The notes under the pieces are model-generated. The model was not told where the DNA came from, did no database searches, and worked only from the letters and a program-made list of their open reading frames with translations. Below are positions 52,535 through 60,898 of a stretch of 64,000 nucleotides of DNA, in pieces. The stretch covers positions 121,991 to 185,990 of the forward strand of contig CAZPME010000001.1 of the NCBI GenBank assembly GCA_964587885.1. Direction: 5' to 3'. The DNA comes from UBA60 sp964587885 (GTDB lineage: Archaea > Thermoplasmatota > Poseidoniia > Poseidoniales > Poseidoniaceae). Position 1 is the stretch's first letter; every line of letters starts with the position of its first letter. A program made the translations under genes and the position numbers.

Positions 52535-53179
52535 TTACGAGATAGAGGAGAATAAAGCCTCTAAAGCGCGTCTACGATGGCTGAATTTTTGCTTAACTTC
52601 CATATCTACCGCACCAAAGGTAAGACCATCAGTCGACACGACGCCATGTTTTCCGGCCGCCAATTGAACTCCCTCTGAATCCAAATCATTAGGGATAAAA
52701 ATTGGATCAAAACCAAAGCCATGATCACCACTTGCAACTTCAGCAATTCGGCCATTACAGCGACCTGATCCGAAATGGTTTTTCGTACCATCCCAAAGAG
52801 CTGCGACGGCATGAAAGGCAGCACTGCGATCATCTTGTTCAGCCATCAATCTAAGCATTCCCATATTTCCTATAGTTTTGAGAGCATATGCTGAATACAC
52901 ACCTGGAAAATCATTGAGGGAGGAGACAAAAAGACCAGAATCTTCGACCATCACTGCATCATCACCCTTACCTACTGCGGCAAGAATTTCACGTGCTTGC
53001 CGCAATTTCTCCATCGCTACCTCTTCCAACCAATCAGCCTGTGGCTCAATAATCTCAGGTGCTTGCCCAGCGACAGTAAATTTAGACACCTCATATCCAA
53101 GTGGTCCTAGGATGAGTTGTGCCTCTGCGATTTTCCCTATGTTCCCAGTCGCAAACCACAACTTGCGTTTATCGCCCAT
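52535..53179 (-). CDS. rdgB: XTP/dITP diphosphatase (Ham1/RdgB family)
   Basis: A 214-residue house-cleaning enzyme that hydrolyses ITP, dITP and XTP to the monophosphates. LWFATGNIGKIAEAQ is the N-terminal SxNxxK-like substrate motif, VEDSGLFVSSLNDFPGVYSAY the central metal-binding segment, and GHGFGFDPIF-like DHGFGFDPIFIPND with the late KQKFSHRRRAL closing motif. The ATG at 53179 fits the family start; the longer frame would overlap the divergent fluoride channel gene at 53233. Confidence 0.92.
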   Translation of the reverse strand: MGDKRKLWFATGNIGKIAEAQLILGPLGYEVSKFTVAGQAPEIIEPQADWLEEVAMEKLRQAREILAAVGKGDDAVMVEDSGLFVSSLNDFPGVYSAYALKTIGNMGMLRLMAEQDDRSAAFHAVAALWDGTKNHFGSGRCNGRIAEVASGDHGFGFDPIFIPNDLDSEGVQLAAGKHGVVSTDGLTFGAVDMEVKQKFSHRRRALEALFSSIS

Positions 53180-53232
53180 CGGACTGGCGATGAGCGCTAT
53201 GGTCTTGAACGAGCCGGCCTTGCCGTTCACCA

Positions 53233-53610
53233 ATGGAACCCAAAACACTCCTCTTGGTTGCGCTCGGAGGAGCCATGGGTGCGGTTTTACGTTACATGGT
53301 TGGAAATTGGCTACCTAGTGAGCCATATCCTTGGTCTACACTAGGAGTTAATTTGGTTGGTTCTCTTGCCTTGGGAGCGCTAGCATGCGCCGCTGTTTCG
53401 CATGAGATGGTTAGTGAAACTACAATGCTTTTTCTCGGCATTGGTGTATTAGGAGCTTTCACTACTCTCTCGACCTATTCCCTCGAGTCAATTAGACTCT
53501 ATCAATCTGAAAATTGGGCTGGTTTGGCAGGATATGTACTTGCCACCTCACTCGGAGGGCCTATTCTTGCCCTACTTGGATGGCTTGGAGTCGACAAAAT
53601 TATCGCATAA
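53233..53610 (+). CDS. crcB: Fluoride channel CrcB/Fluc
   Basis: A 125-residue four-span membrane protein that forms a dual-topology dimeric F- channel. VALGGAMGAVLRYMVG, WSTLGVNLVGSLALG (channel Asn) and GVLGAFTTLSTYSLES (pore TTxSTY with the phenylalanine-box region) are the conserved elements. Only one copy is here, as in homodimeric systems. I saw no fluoride riboswitch in the 53-bp gap to the divergent Ham1 gene. It converges on the Bud32 gene. Confidence 0.92.
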   Translation: MEPKTLLLVALGGAMGAVLRYMVGNWLPSEPYPWSTLGVNLVGSLALGALACAAVSHEMVSETTMLFLGIGVLGAFTTLSTYSLESIRLYQSENWAGLAGYVLATSLGGPILALLGWLGVDKIIA

Positions 53611-53624
53611 ACAATCGACTATTC

Positions 53625-54311
53625 TCAGCCATGATAACGAACTCTAGTCATGATATCTTTGAGCCGCTCTACCACTTGATTGGCGGTAGGTAATTCACCA
53701 CCACCGGTCGCAGAAGGGCGACCCATATCAGAATCAACGGCCAAATAACCGTCGATGACAGCATCTATGGCTTGAGGATGGTCTGGATGACTAGCACCTA
53801 GAATTTCATGCAATACATGAAGGTCGATTCCGAAATCCTCGACCTCTTCGGTGATCTTTGCCAAGCCGAAATCTATCAGGCTGGCGCCAGTAGTTTGGCA
53901 ATAGAGGACATTATTTGTCGACAAATCTCCGTGAGTAATTCCTTCTCGGTGTAGGCGCCGCACCAATTTACCAATTTCGATTAACATTGCATTGATATCA
54001 ACCCCGATAGTTTTGGATCGCAAGTGTTCAATTACCGTCTGGCCTGGAAGAAGAGTCAATACCATTTCCCCATTCTCAATATCGAGGTCTTGAATTAGTG
54101 GAACAGGTAAGCCTTGACGCCCTAAACGGGTCAATAATCGCGCCTCTGCATGCATTCTACGACGAGTCAGGCGGGAGTCGAGTTCGGGGTGTCGCCAAGC
54201 ACGTGAACGACGATTCTTGATGATTGCAGGCTTTCCAAGAAAGGTTCCAAGGATTACCTCAGCCTCAGCTCCAACATGAATCACTTTCTCGCCTTTCCAA
54301 GCCTGCATCAC
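53625..54311 (-). CDS. bud32: KEOPS complex kinase/ATPase Bud32
   Basis: A 228-residue atypical small kinase of the KEOPS complex, which makes N6-threonylcarbamoyladenosine (t6A) on tRNA. The N-lobe has EAEVILGTFLG and KNRRSRAWRHPELDSRLTRR with RRRMHAEARLLTRL; the catalytic loop is HGDLSTNNVL and the metal site DFGLAK. The C terminus TRVRYHG is the usual short basic Bud32 tail. In many archaea Bud32 is fused to Kae1; here it is alone. Divergent from nadA by 28 bp. Confidence 0.93.
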   Translation of the reverse strand: MMQAWKGEKVIHVGAEAEVILGTFLGKPAIIKNRRSRAWRHPELDSRLTRRRMHAEARLLTRLGRQGLPVPLIQDLDIENGEMVLTLLPGQTVIEHLRSKTIGVDINAMLIEIGKLVRRLHREGITHGDLSTNNVLYCQTTGASLIDFGLAKITEEVEDFGIDLHVLHEILGASHPDHPQAIDAVIDGYLAVDSDMGRPSATGGGELPTANQVVERLKDIMTRVRYHG

Positions 54312-54339
54312 TCTCCCCCCTTAGTCGCACCCAACATAG

Positions 54340-55557
54340 ATGACTTCAAAGCGGTGGCGACTACCGAGAACATGGGCTCAGCCCATTGAGGGTCAGAAAT
54401 TGGCGATTTCCTTACCAGTATGTGAAATTGACCCGCGGGCTCGTGCAGCCGGATTAAGCGATGTTGAAATCGCCGATCGTATCGCCACCGCAAGGGCCAA
54501 CCTCGGCGACAACTTGTTGATTCTCGGCCATCATTACCAGCGTGATTCAATCGTGGAATTCGCCGACTTACTTGGGGATTCATTTTTGCTCTCCAAACAA
54601 GCTGCAGATTCTTCGGCCAAATACATCGTTTTCTGCGGCGTCCATTTCATGGCAGAAAGTGCCGACATTCTCACTAGCGAACACCAGAAAGTGGTCCTAC
54701 CAAATTTGCGAGCCGGATGTAGTATGGCCGATATGGCGATACTGCCCGATGTTCAGGACTGCTGGCAATCCTTACTCACAAATCTCAACCTATCTGACCC
54801 TGCCCAGCGGGTTGACCCAAATTTACCAGCAGAGGATGATGAGGCTTTTTTGATTCCCGTAACCTACATGAATTCCAGCGCCGACCTGAAGGCCTTTGTC
54901 GGTGAACATGGTGGTGTAGTCTGCACCTCAAGCAATGCCAAAGGAGTTCTCAAGTGGGCATTTTCCCGGGCTGGTAAAAATGGCAAAGTGCTATTCTTTC
55001 CTGATCAACACCTCGGTCGAAATACTGGATTTTCAATGGGCCTAAACGATAATGAGATGGCGGTTTGGACTCCAAGTGAATTACCCGATTGGCAACAAAT
55101 GACTGATGCTCGTATCGTCCTATGGCATGGATATTGTAGCGTCCATCGCCGCTTTAGTGTTGAGCAAATAGAGGGTATGCGAGCAGAAAATAGCAACTGC
55201 ACAATCGTCGTCCACCCTGAATGCAAACACGATGTTGTGGCGGCGGCAGATGCTGTGGGTTCGACAGAATTCATTCGCAATTATGTCGCTCAACAACCAT
55301 CCGGTTCAGTTATCGGTGTTGGCACCGAAATAAACATGGTCAAGCGTTTGGATGCGCAATATCCAGACAAACAAGTAACTTGCCTCGACCCGATGGTATG
55401 CCCATGCTCGACCATGTATATGATTCACCCAATCTATTTGCTCGATGTACTTGAACGATTAGTGGATGGAGAAGTACCCAACCAAATTTCAGTCCCTACA
55501 CAAACCGCTGAGTTGGCTAAAGTTGCCCTTGACAGAATGCTTGCTATTCCTAAGTGA
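54340..55557 (+). CDS. nadA: Quinolinate synthase NadA
   Basis: NadA is a [4Fe-4S] enzyme that condenses iminoaspartate with dihydroxyacetone phosphate to quinolinate in NAD synthesis. LLILGHHYQRDSIVEFADLLGDS is the N-terminal substrate motif. The three cluster cysteines are in RAGCSMADMA, VHPECKHDVV and DPMVCPCSTMYM; the CxxC-like VCPC at the last site gives a pair of cysteines as in several families. At 405 residues it is on the long side because of an insert before CTSSNAKGVLKWAF. NadB and NadC are not adjacent. Start ATG 54340 is 28 bp from the divergent Bud32. Confidence 0.93.
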   Translation: MTSKRWRLPRTWAQPIEGQKLAISLPVCEIDPRARAAGLSDVEIADRIATARANLGDNLLILGHHYQRDSIVEFADLLGDSFLLSKQAADSSAKYIVFCGVHFMAESADILTSEHQKVVLPNLRAGCSMADMAILPDVQDCWQSLLTNLNLSDPAQRVDPNLPAEDDEAFLIPVTYMNSSADLKAFVGEHGGVVCTSSNAKGVLKWAFSRAGKNGKVLFFPDQHLGRNTGFSMGLNDNEMAVWTPSELPDWQQMTDARIVLWHGYCSVHRRFSVEQIEGMRAENSNCTIVVHPECKHDVVAAADAVGSTEFIRNYVAQQPSGSVIGVGTEINMVKRLDAQYPDKQVTCLDPMVCPCSTMYMIHPIYLLDVLERLVDGEVPNQISVPTQTAELAKVALDRMLAIPK

Positions 55558-55574
55558 TTTTCCGGTTACTTGAA

Positions 55575-57683
55575 TTATTCTTGTTCGGAATTGTCAACCA
55601 TGCCGTTTACTTTAGGTGCGGTATTTTCGGTCATCTTCTGCCATGAGAAAATACCGGTAAGAATTATCATTGCTAATACTGCAAATTGTAGAATTTGCGA
55701 CGAATAGGTGTCGAGGGCAACAGTACGCGGATGAATAGTTGTGACTGAATTACCCTCTTCATCGGTGGTAATCCAAGTGATATGATTGGCTAACACACTT
55801 GGTTGACGCTGTTCCAGTTCGTCATTGGTCAAATGCTCAGGATTGACTGCTCCTGATTCCAAATCTAAATACCAAATTTCATGATCAAGATATTCATCTT
55901 GCGGATTACTTGGATTGAGGTTCCATTGACTGGCCCAAACCACCAAACCATGCCCAACTGCAGGGTCATGGGCAGGGAATTTAGCATCACTGATTAGACG
56001 ACTTTCACCTCTCTCCAAGTCAACTAAAACTAGACGGTCTACTGCACTCACGTTGACCGTCGCTACCAGCCAATCATAATCTAAATCAACTTCAACTATT
56101 GTAGCATTTCCTTCATCGACAACTTGGCCCCAAGATTCGAGCAAGGCATTTTCTTCAGTGGTGGCATAGTACTGTAATGGTTGGTCAGCCAAACTATCCA
56201 ATCCTACTCTCCCAAGCCGAACTAATGCCGGCTCATCATCATAAATGATGGCGAGACGGTTGTCATGAACTGCGAGTGAGGTAACCGAGGCATTTGCTAC
56301 CGGAACTGTTGGCATTGTGATTGCATCACCATCAAGGGTCATTCCACGCAATTCTCCCTCTTCGACTACGAGCAATACAATGCCTTGGCCAAGCCATTCA
56401 GCAAGATACAATTGACTAGGTTGACTTACATTTAGAATCCACGGTTGTATTGACGGTTCAGCTAAATTGTAAACTTGAGCAACTGTATCATTGGCAATTG
56501 CCAACATATCCCAACCTGTATCAAAAGTTGAATTACGGTCGAGTTGTTGATGTTCAATAGGTATGTCTTGTGTAAGGTCAGAAAGGTCGGTTACCACCAC
56601 TTTCCATCCTTCACTAGAATTATCAAGATTTACCAACCAACCATCTGCAGCAGTAGCCTCAACCGGAGATTCTACACCTGTGGCAGGTAATTCTCTATGA
56701 GTCACATCCCAAACGATAACCCCGACAGTCAACAATACAACCATCAGCATAGCCACACTGGTTTCTCTACTGCTTGGCGACTTGAGTTTATACCACAACC
56801 TCTTGGTATGAGTTTTGGCCCAGTAAACGGTTCTCTCCTTTGAAGTCAATACGGTTACTAATCTTGCATTGAAAGTACGCTCATCTAGAATTTTCCATAA
56901 CCATTGAGATTTTTCTGAGGCTTGTACTGCAAGCAAAGCGATTAACATGCCACCGATTATATCTAGGTACCAATGAATACCAAGGTAGACTACGGCAAAT
57001 GCGGTGAGGACAATGAAAACGGCCAAGAAATTAGTGTAATTACGCCAGCGCTTATCGCTATCCCACTTGATTAAACTAAGCCAAACAGCAAATGGAATCC
57101 CAATATGTAGGCTCGGCATGCCATTGGTAAATGGATCGATTCGAGTAAACCAATCATTAATCTCAGGAGTGAGGTTGTAGGCTAGTGTTTCCATTGCCGG
57201 AATGTGGTCACCGGTAACCCGTACATTGAGAAAGAGATAGAATGGTACAGCAAAAGCGTAAACATAGAAAATCGACATACTGACTCGGTCAGCAATATAT
57301 CGGTCATCAAAATAACAGAAATATAACACCGAAACATAGCATACTAGCATATATCCAGCGACATAAAAGTGCGTCAGCAACGTGGTTAGTAAGTCGTTGA
57401 GAAAGGCTTGCTGGACCCATAGCACCAAATCGCCCTCAATCGCATAGACCCACGGAGTGAATTCAAATTGAGTATTAGCCATGATAAGACGGTCGAGTTG
57501 GTCGAGAATATCCTTCCAAACGTAGATTGAGAAAACTAACCCAATATGCGCCCAATAACGGCGAAACATATCGATGAAGCCCTGTAAATTGACCTTCTGC
57601 CACTTCGGTTTGAATACCGGTAAGAGCAATATGCCGAGCGCCAAAGCACTCGCCACCCAAGTGATGTAAACACCGCCAGCCAT
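55575..57683 (-). CDS. PAP2-family membrane phosphatase/transferase with large outer propeller-like domain
   Basis: The N-terminal 290 residues have six spans and the PAP2 motifs GMPSLHIGIPF (SxxH) and YLGIHWYLDIIGG (HxxxD), in the arrangement of inositolphosphotransferase/AUR1-like enzymes that move a phospho-headgroup onto a membrane lipid. A basic linker and another span (MLMVVLLTVGVIVWDVT) lead to an outer domain of about 320 residues with repeated short beta strands (IVLLVVEEGELRGMTLDGD, DRLVLVDLERGESRLISD, WYLDLESGAVN), resembling a beta-propeller, and a final C-terminal span. The fusion is unusual for PAP2 enzymes. The reaction may concern archaeal phospholipid headgroups; this is inference. 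Confidence 0.78.
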   Translation of the reverse strand: MAGGVYITWVASALALGILLLPVFKPKWQKVNLQGFIDMFRRYWAHIGLVFSIYVWKDILDQLDRLIMANTQFEFTPWVYAIEGDLVLWVQQAFLNDLLTTLLTHFYVAGYMLVCYVSVLYFCYFDDRYIADRVSMSIFYVYAFAVPFYLFLNVRVTGDHIPAMETLAYNLTPEINDWFTRIDPFTNGMPSLHIGIPFAVWLSLIKWDSDKRWRNYTNFLAVFIVLTAFAVVYLGIHWYLDIIGGMLIALLAVQASEKSQWLWKILDERTFNARLVTVLTSKERTVYWAKTHTKRLWYKLKSPSSRETSVAMLMVVLLTVGVIVWDVTHRELPATGVESPVEATAADGWLVNLDNSSEGWKVVVTDLSDLTQDIPIEHQQLDRNSTFDTGWDMLAIANDTVAQVYNLAEPSIQPWILNVSQPSQLYLAEWLGQGIVLLVVEEGELRGMTLDGDAITMPTVPVANASVTSLAVHDNRLAIIYDDEPALVRLGRVGLDSLADQPLQYYATTEENALLESWGQVVDEGNATIVEVDLDYDWLVATVNVSAVDRLVLVDLERGESRLISDAKFPAHDPAVGHGLVVWASQWNLNPSNPQDEYLDHEIWYLDLESGAVNPEHLTNDELEQRQPSVLANHITWITTDEEGNSVTTIHPRTVALDTYSSQILQFAVLAMIILTGIFSWQKMTENTAPKVNGMVDNSEQE

Positions 57684-57749
57684 ACTCTCCCCCAAAGGTT
57701 AGCGGTACTGCTGGTGTTGAAGTCACCTTCGCCAAAAAAAAGCCAAAAG

Positions 57750-58100
57750 TCACCATGCGCCATGGGTATAGGGCTTACCACCATCAGGGTCTTGTGCATT
57801 GGCGATTGCCCAAATTCTCTCAAAACGATAAATGCCTGATGAACAACCATTCGTCCATTCAAAGTGGAGGGCATATCCACCGACTGTCCCTACGGTCGGC
57901 TTTTCTTCTGTGAATGAATCAATCTCGGCTTCAAGCAAGGTTACTAAGTCCTCAGCATCACGACGTGGTCCACATTTAGCACAAGGGCACCAGTAGCGCA
58001 ATGTTCGATAAGCAACGCTGTTTTCAGTTCCATCCGACCACGTCAATTCCATTGCCGTAGCAGTTCGTTCAAGGCGACGCAATTCAGGAATCTCACTCAT
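57750..58100 (-). CDS. DUF971 protein (gamma-butyrobetaine hydroxylase N-terminal-like)
   Basis: A 116-residue single domain. LTWSDGTENSVAYRTLRYWCPCAKCG is the DUF971 core, with the CPCAKC cysteines that bind zinc or an Fe-S species, and GYALHFEWTNGCSSGIYRFERI is the conserved second half. In bacteria DUF971 is often adjacent or fused to Mrp/ApbC iron-sulfur ATPases; here Mrp is two genes upstream in the same operon, supporting a shared role in Fe-S protein maturation. The ATG at 58100 has AGGTGA five bases before it; a GTG at 58109 is an alternative. Confidence 0.88.
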   Translation of the reverse strand: MSEIPELRRLERTATAMELTWSDGTENSVAYRTLRYWCPCAKCGPRRDAEDLVTLLEAEIDSFTEEKPTVGTVGGYALHFEWTNGCSSGIYRFERIWAIANAQDPDGGKPYTHGAW

Positions 58101-58109
58101 TTTGGTCAC

Positions 58110-58325
58110 CTAAATCTTACGCGCCAATGACCAATACAGTACCAATCCAGTTAAAACCGCTAACACACCTTTCCAAACTCCTAATTCGTCTGAAGATGGT
58201 AATATGGCCGCCTCTTGTAACCATGAAAGCACTGCAAACATGATGCCAAAACACGACAATATCAGCCAAACTACCATTAATTGTTCTCGATTTTTGGATT
58301 CAACTGCTCTAACATCGGCACTCAT
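58110..58325 (-). CDS. Small two-span membrane protein between mrp and DUF971
   Basis: A 71-residue protein with two hydrophobic helices (LMVVWLILSCFGIMFAVLSWL and GVWKGVLAVLTGLVLYWSL) joined by an acidic loop and ending in ARKI. No family is recognised. The ATG at 58325 has GAGGTG in the Mrp stop region just upstream, so it is coupled to Mrp translation. Between two Fe-S related genes it may anchor them to the membrane, but nothing in the sequence shows this. Confidence 0.65.
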   Translation of the reverse strand: MSADVRAVESKNREQLMVVWLILSCFGIMFAVLSWLQEAAILPSSDELGVWKGVLAVLTGLVLYWSLARKI

Positions 58326-58336
58326 TGTGCAGCACC

Positions 58337-59389
58337 TCAAATGATTTCTAGACCGGCATTACCCGGCCCATTTGCACCTTCGCTTGCAAGAGCAGAGATA
58401 TTTGCATTGACCTGAGCGACCAATGCCGCGAATGCTACAGCTGATTCACCTTCTGGGTCGGCGACGATGCGATGAACTCCATCATCGCCCCCGCGTACAA
58501 CACCTGGGTCGAAAGGCAAAGACCCAAGGAATGGAACTCCCATCTCCTCAGCGGTATCTTTTCCACCGCCAACTTTGAAAATATCCAGCGTCGTGGCCCA
58601 ATTTCCATCACTATCAGCGCAAACCTCAACCGATGAACCATTTGGAGAGGCGATCTTCATGAGTGCATTCGGTTCAGCAGTTCCACGAATTGTATAGCCG
58701 CTCATATTTTCAACAATACCAATAATTGGAACTTTGAGTGATTTAGCAAAACCGACCGATTTACGACTATCCAAAAGAGCGACGTCTTGGGGAGTGGTTA
58801 CAATTACCATTCCGTCAATATCGGGCAAACTTTGCGCCACAGTAAGTGGCTCATCACTAGTTCCGGGAGGAAAATCTATGACCAAATAATCCAACTCTCC
58901 CCATTCAACATCACCGATGAATTGCTGAATCGCCCCTAATTTAATTGGACCACGCCAAACTACTGGGGTATCTTCGTCTTCAAGTAGAAATGCCATTGAA
59001 ATTACTTTGACTCCACTGTGTCCAACTGCGGGATGGATTCTGCCACTCTCAACATGGAGGCGGTGATTACCTAAACCGAGCATCTTGGGGACATTCGGGC
59101 CAGTGATATCAATATCCAGTAAGCCAACATTGTGACCCTTACCGGCTAATGAAAGGGCTAATCCGGTTGCAACTGTCGATTTTCCCACTCCACCTTTACC
59201 GGATAAAACCATGATTTTATGTTTGATTTGCAAACCCATTTCCTGCATTGACATCTTGCGTTTCATCTGAGCGTAGGCTTGTTCCATTTGGCGTTGCTGT
59301 TCGGCAGAAGCCTCGCCCTCACTTTCCTGTGAAGCAGCAGAGGTATCGTCTTTGTCTGGTTCGTGATGACTGATTGGTGAATCGGACAT
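58337..59389 (-). CDS. mrp: Mrp/NBP35-family ATPase lacking the CxxC, with a Big-like insertion
   Basis: A 350-residue SIMIBI ATPase. The deviant Walker A LSGKGGVGKSTVATGLALSL, the LLDIDITGPNVPKMLGL segment and DYLVIDFPPGTSDEPLTV are exact Mrp signatures. In Mrp the sequence after VENMSG normally reads CPxC and binds a bridging [4Fe-4S] cluster. Here it reads VENMSGYTIRGTAEPN and runs through an insert of about 28 residues (SPNGSSVEV, ADSDGNWATTL) before LDIFKVGGG; only one Cys is left. The insert resembles a piece of a bacterial Ig-like (Big) repeat. Fe-S transfer by the usual route therefore looks impaired. It heads the operon mrp-small membrane protein-DUF971. Confidence 0.88.
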   Translation of the reverse strand: MSDSPISHHEPDKDDTSAASQESEGEASAEQQRQMEQAYAQMKRKMSMQEMGLQIKHKIMVLSGKGGVGKSTVATGLALSLAGKGHNVGLLDIDITGPNVPKMLGLGNHRLHVESGRIHPAVGHSGVKVISMAFLLEDEDTPVVWRGPIKLGAIQQFIGDVEWGELDYLVIDFPPGTSDEPLTVAQSLPDIDGMVIVTTPQDVALLDSRKSVGFAKSLKVPIIGIVENMSGYTIRGTAEPNALMKIASPNGSSVEVCADSDGNWATTLDIFKVGGGKDTAEEMGVPFLGSLPFDPGVVRGGDDGVHRIVADPEGESAVAFAALVAQVNANISALASEGANGPGNAGLEII

Positions 59390-59425
59390 TTTCTCCCTCA
59401 AACTTGGCCAAACATAAGGGGGATT

Positions 59426-59818
59426 TCAAACCTTGTTAGTGAAAAACAGACTCGCAAGCCACGATTGACGAGGCCAAAATAGTAGATGAATCGCCAGTGC
59501 AAACATTGGGGTCAATACCAACCAATTATCCCAACTCATACCATTTACGGCCCACCAGTAACCAATACTTAGTGGAATTGAGAGGATTGATCCTATTTGG
59601 AATGCGATTTTCTGGTCTGTTGAGGAACGCTGACCACCAATAAGTAGTGCTAATGGGCCTACTGCATGAACGATAATTGCAATCTCGACGGCGATGATTT
59701 TGAACATTATTGTCCAACCCCATGCAGCAAAGAGAATGTGGAGCAAAAAGTCGAGAGCAAAAACTGACATCACAACAGCGAGACCGGTCCAAGGCTGGTC
59801 ACGATTGAAGATGCCCAT
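59426..59818 (-). CDS. Four-span membrane protein of unknown function
   Basis: A 130-residue protein with four hydrophobic segments: WTGLAVVMSVFALDFLLHILF, KIIAVEIAIIVHAVGPLALL, FQIGSILSIPLSIGYWWAV and WLVLTPMFALAIHLLFW. Two buried histidines (LLHI, IVHAVG) might bind haem or metal, but no family is recognised. It is 36 bp upstream of mrp on the same strand and may be in that operon, and is divergent from a structured intergenic element. Confidence 0.65.
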   Translation of the reverse strand: MGIFNRDQPWTGLAVVMSVFALDFLLHILFAAWGWTIMFKIIAVEIAIIVHAVGPLALLIGGQRSSTDQKIAFQIGSILSIPLSIGYWWAVNGMSWDNWLVLTPMFALAIHLLFWPRQSWLASLFFTNKV

Positions 59819-59863
59819 ACCTCCCCATGGTCGGTTGATTCTTCACCATATTGGGGAAAGAGT

Positions 59864-59935
59864 GCTGTCGAGAGGGTGATAGGGGATGACTGAATACCCC
59901 GCAGCGGACCTCTCGACAGCGGAAGGAGCCGCTGC
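59864..59935. ncRNA. Structured intergenic element with two competing stems
   Basis: GCTGTCGAGAGG (59864-59875) pairs perfectly with 59909-59920, and GGGG/CCCC (59882-59885/59897-59900) forms an inner stem. GCAGCGG (59901-59907) can instead pair with CCGCTGC (59929-59935), which would cross the first stem. The pairing choice looks like a switch or a pseudoknot. It lies in a 220-bp gap between divergent genes; strand and class are unknown. Confidence 0.45.
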
Positions 59936-60038
59936 ATCAATACCAATTTCCTGAACCTACTTTAAGGATGAGATGAGTAGTACAAAACGTGAATGTGAAT
60001 ATTCATAGTTCATATGGGGCGCTTTCCTTGTAGGGTTC

Positions 60039-60401
60039 GTGAGAGTTCTATTCGTATGTATCGGCAATTCCTGCCGCAGCCAAATGGCCGAAGGTTGGGC
60101 CCGTTATTTAGGCATCAACTGTGCTAGTGCCGGCACTCATCCTGCTACCCAAGTCGCAACCAATGCGGTGAAGGTAATGGCTGAGAAAGGAATTGATATC
60201 AGCGAGCAAATACCGAATCGAGTTGATGATTTCCACGACGATGATTTTGACCTCATCTTCAGCATGGGTTGCGGAGTCTCATGTCCGAATCTACCACTAG
60301 CCGGCGATTGGCAACTAGAAGACCCAGTCGGGCAATCCCTTGAGGTCTACCGTGAAACTAGGGACCGAATTGAGAAAAAAATAAGAGAATTGCTCGCATA
60401 G
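60039..60401 (+). CDS. arsC: Arsenate reductase, low-molecular-weight phosphatase type
   Basis: A 120-residue protein with the LMW phosphatase P-loop VCIGNSCRSQMAEG (CX5R at residues 7-13), a redox cysteine pair in SMGCGVSCPNLP and the acid EDPVGQ. This is the thioredoxin-coupled ArsC type, which reduces arsenate to arsenite. The resolving cysteines separate it from pure tyrosine phosphatases. It starts at a GTG with a TATA-like TTCATATG about 25-30 bp upstream. No arsenite pump or ArsR gene is adjacent. Confidence 0.9.
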   Translation: MRVLFVCIGNSCRSQMAEGWARYLGINCASAGTHPATQVATNAVKVMAEKGIDISEQIPNRVDDFHDDDFDLIFSMGCGVSCPNLPLAGDWQLEDPVGQSLEVYRETRDRIEKKIRELLA

Positions 60402-60458
60402 TAAAATTGTCGTCCTTTACAATACAACATCCGAAGATACTGAGATTTACGGCTTGCT

Positions 60459-60776
60459 TTATTCCTCTTCTTGCATCGCAGCATGCGCAGCCATCTTGAT
60501 ACGAATCACACTTACATTGCGGGTTCCACCATCTTCTCGTGGCAATTCCTCAGTATCTACTTCTACATCACTGATGACAATGTCTTCGGGCAATTTTCCA
60601 GCGATTATTCCTGCCCGTCTGCGACATACCTCAGCGACATCCACCGCCATCTGGATATTCCTGCCTCGTGCTACCAACCTGATAATTCGCTCACCATTGG
60701 CCATTGTCGTACGTACTGCATTGACATAACTGTGCATCGGCTTACTACCGACAAAGATGTCTCGGGCCTCTGACAT
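60459..60776 (-). CDS. alba: Alba chromatin/RNA-binding protein
   Basis: A 105-residue archaeal chromatin protein. IFVGSKPMHSYVNAVRTTM and RIIRLVARGRNIQMAVDVAE are the Alba fold signatures, including the loop lysine and the conserved GRxxxxAVD segment; IVISDVEVDTEELPREDG matches the later hairpin that touches DNA. The ATG at 60776 (MSEARD) is close to the fold start; the frame extends two residues. It converges on arsC and lies 116 bp from the tRNA gene, which is transcribed the other way. Confidence 0.92.
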   Translation of the reverse strand: MSEARDIFVGSKPMHSYVNAVRTTMANGERIIRLVARGRNIQMAVDVAEVCRRRAGIIAGKLPEDIVISDVEVDTEELPREDGGTRNVSVIRIKMAAHAAMQEEE

Positions 60777-60866
60777 ATCCATCCTCGCAAGGCTGTTGGT
60801 GGGGGCACAAATGAAGGTTGGCTATTCCCATCCTGTTCTCTGGTCTCTCATTTTACCAGCCAACTG

Positions 60867-60874
60867 TTTATATT
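60867..60874 (+). promoter_or_regulatory. TATA-like box of the tRNA-Gly gene
   Basis: TTTATATT lies 25-32 bp before the first base of the tRNA, the expected position of an archaeal TATA box. Confidence 0.65.
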
Positions 60875-60898
60875 GAGATTCGACAGGGGCAAAGTCAA

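Noticed and set aside
57886..57905. Fourth CCGTAGG-type hairpin
   Set aside because: CCGAC and GTCGG flank a longer loop containing CCTACGG inside the DUF971 coding region; arms and loop do not follow the other three.
59864..59935. H/ACA or C/D guide RNA
   Set aside because: ATGA and CTGA occur in the inner loop, but I could not place a full kink-turn plus an ACA or a proper C/D box pair.
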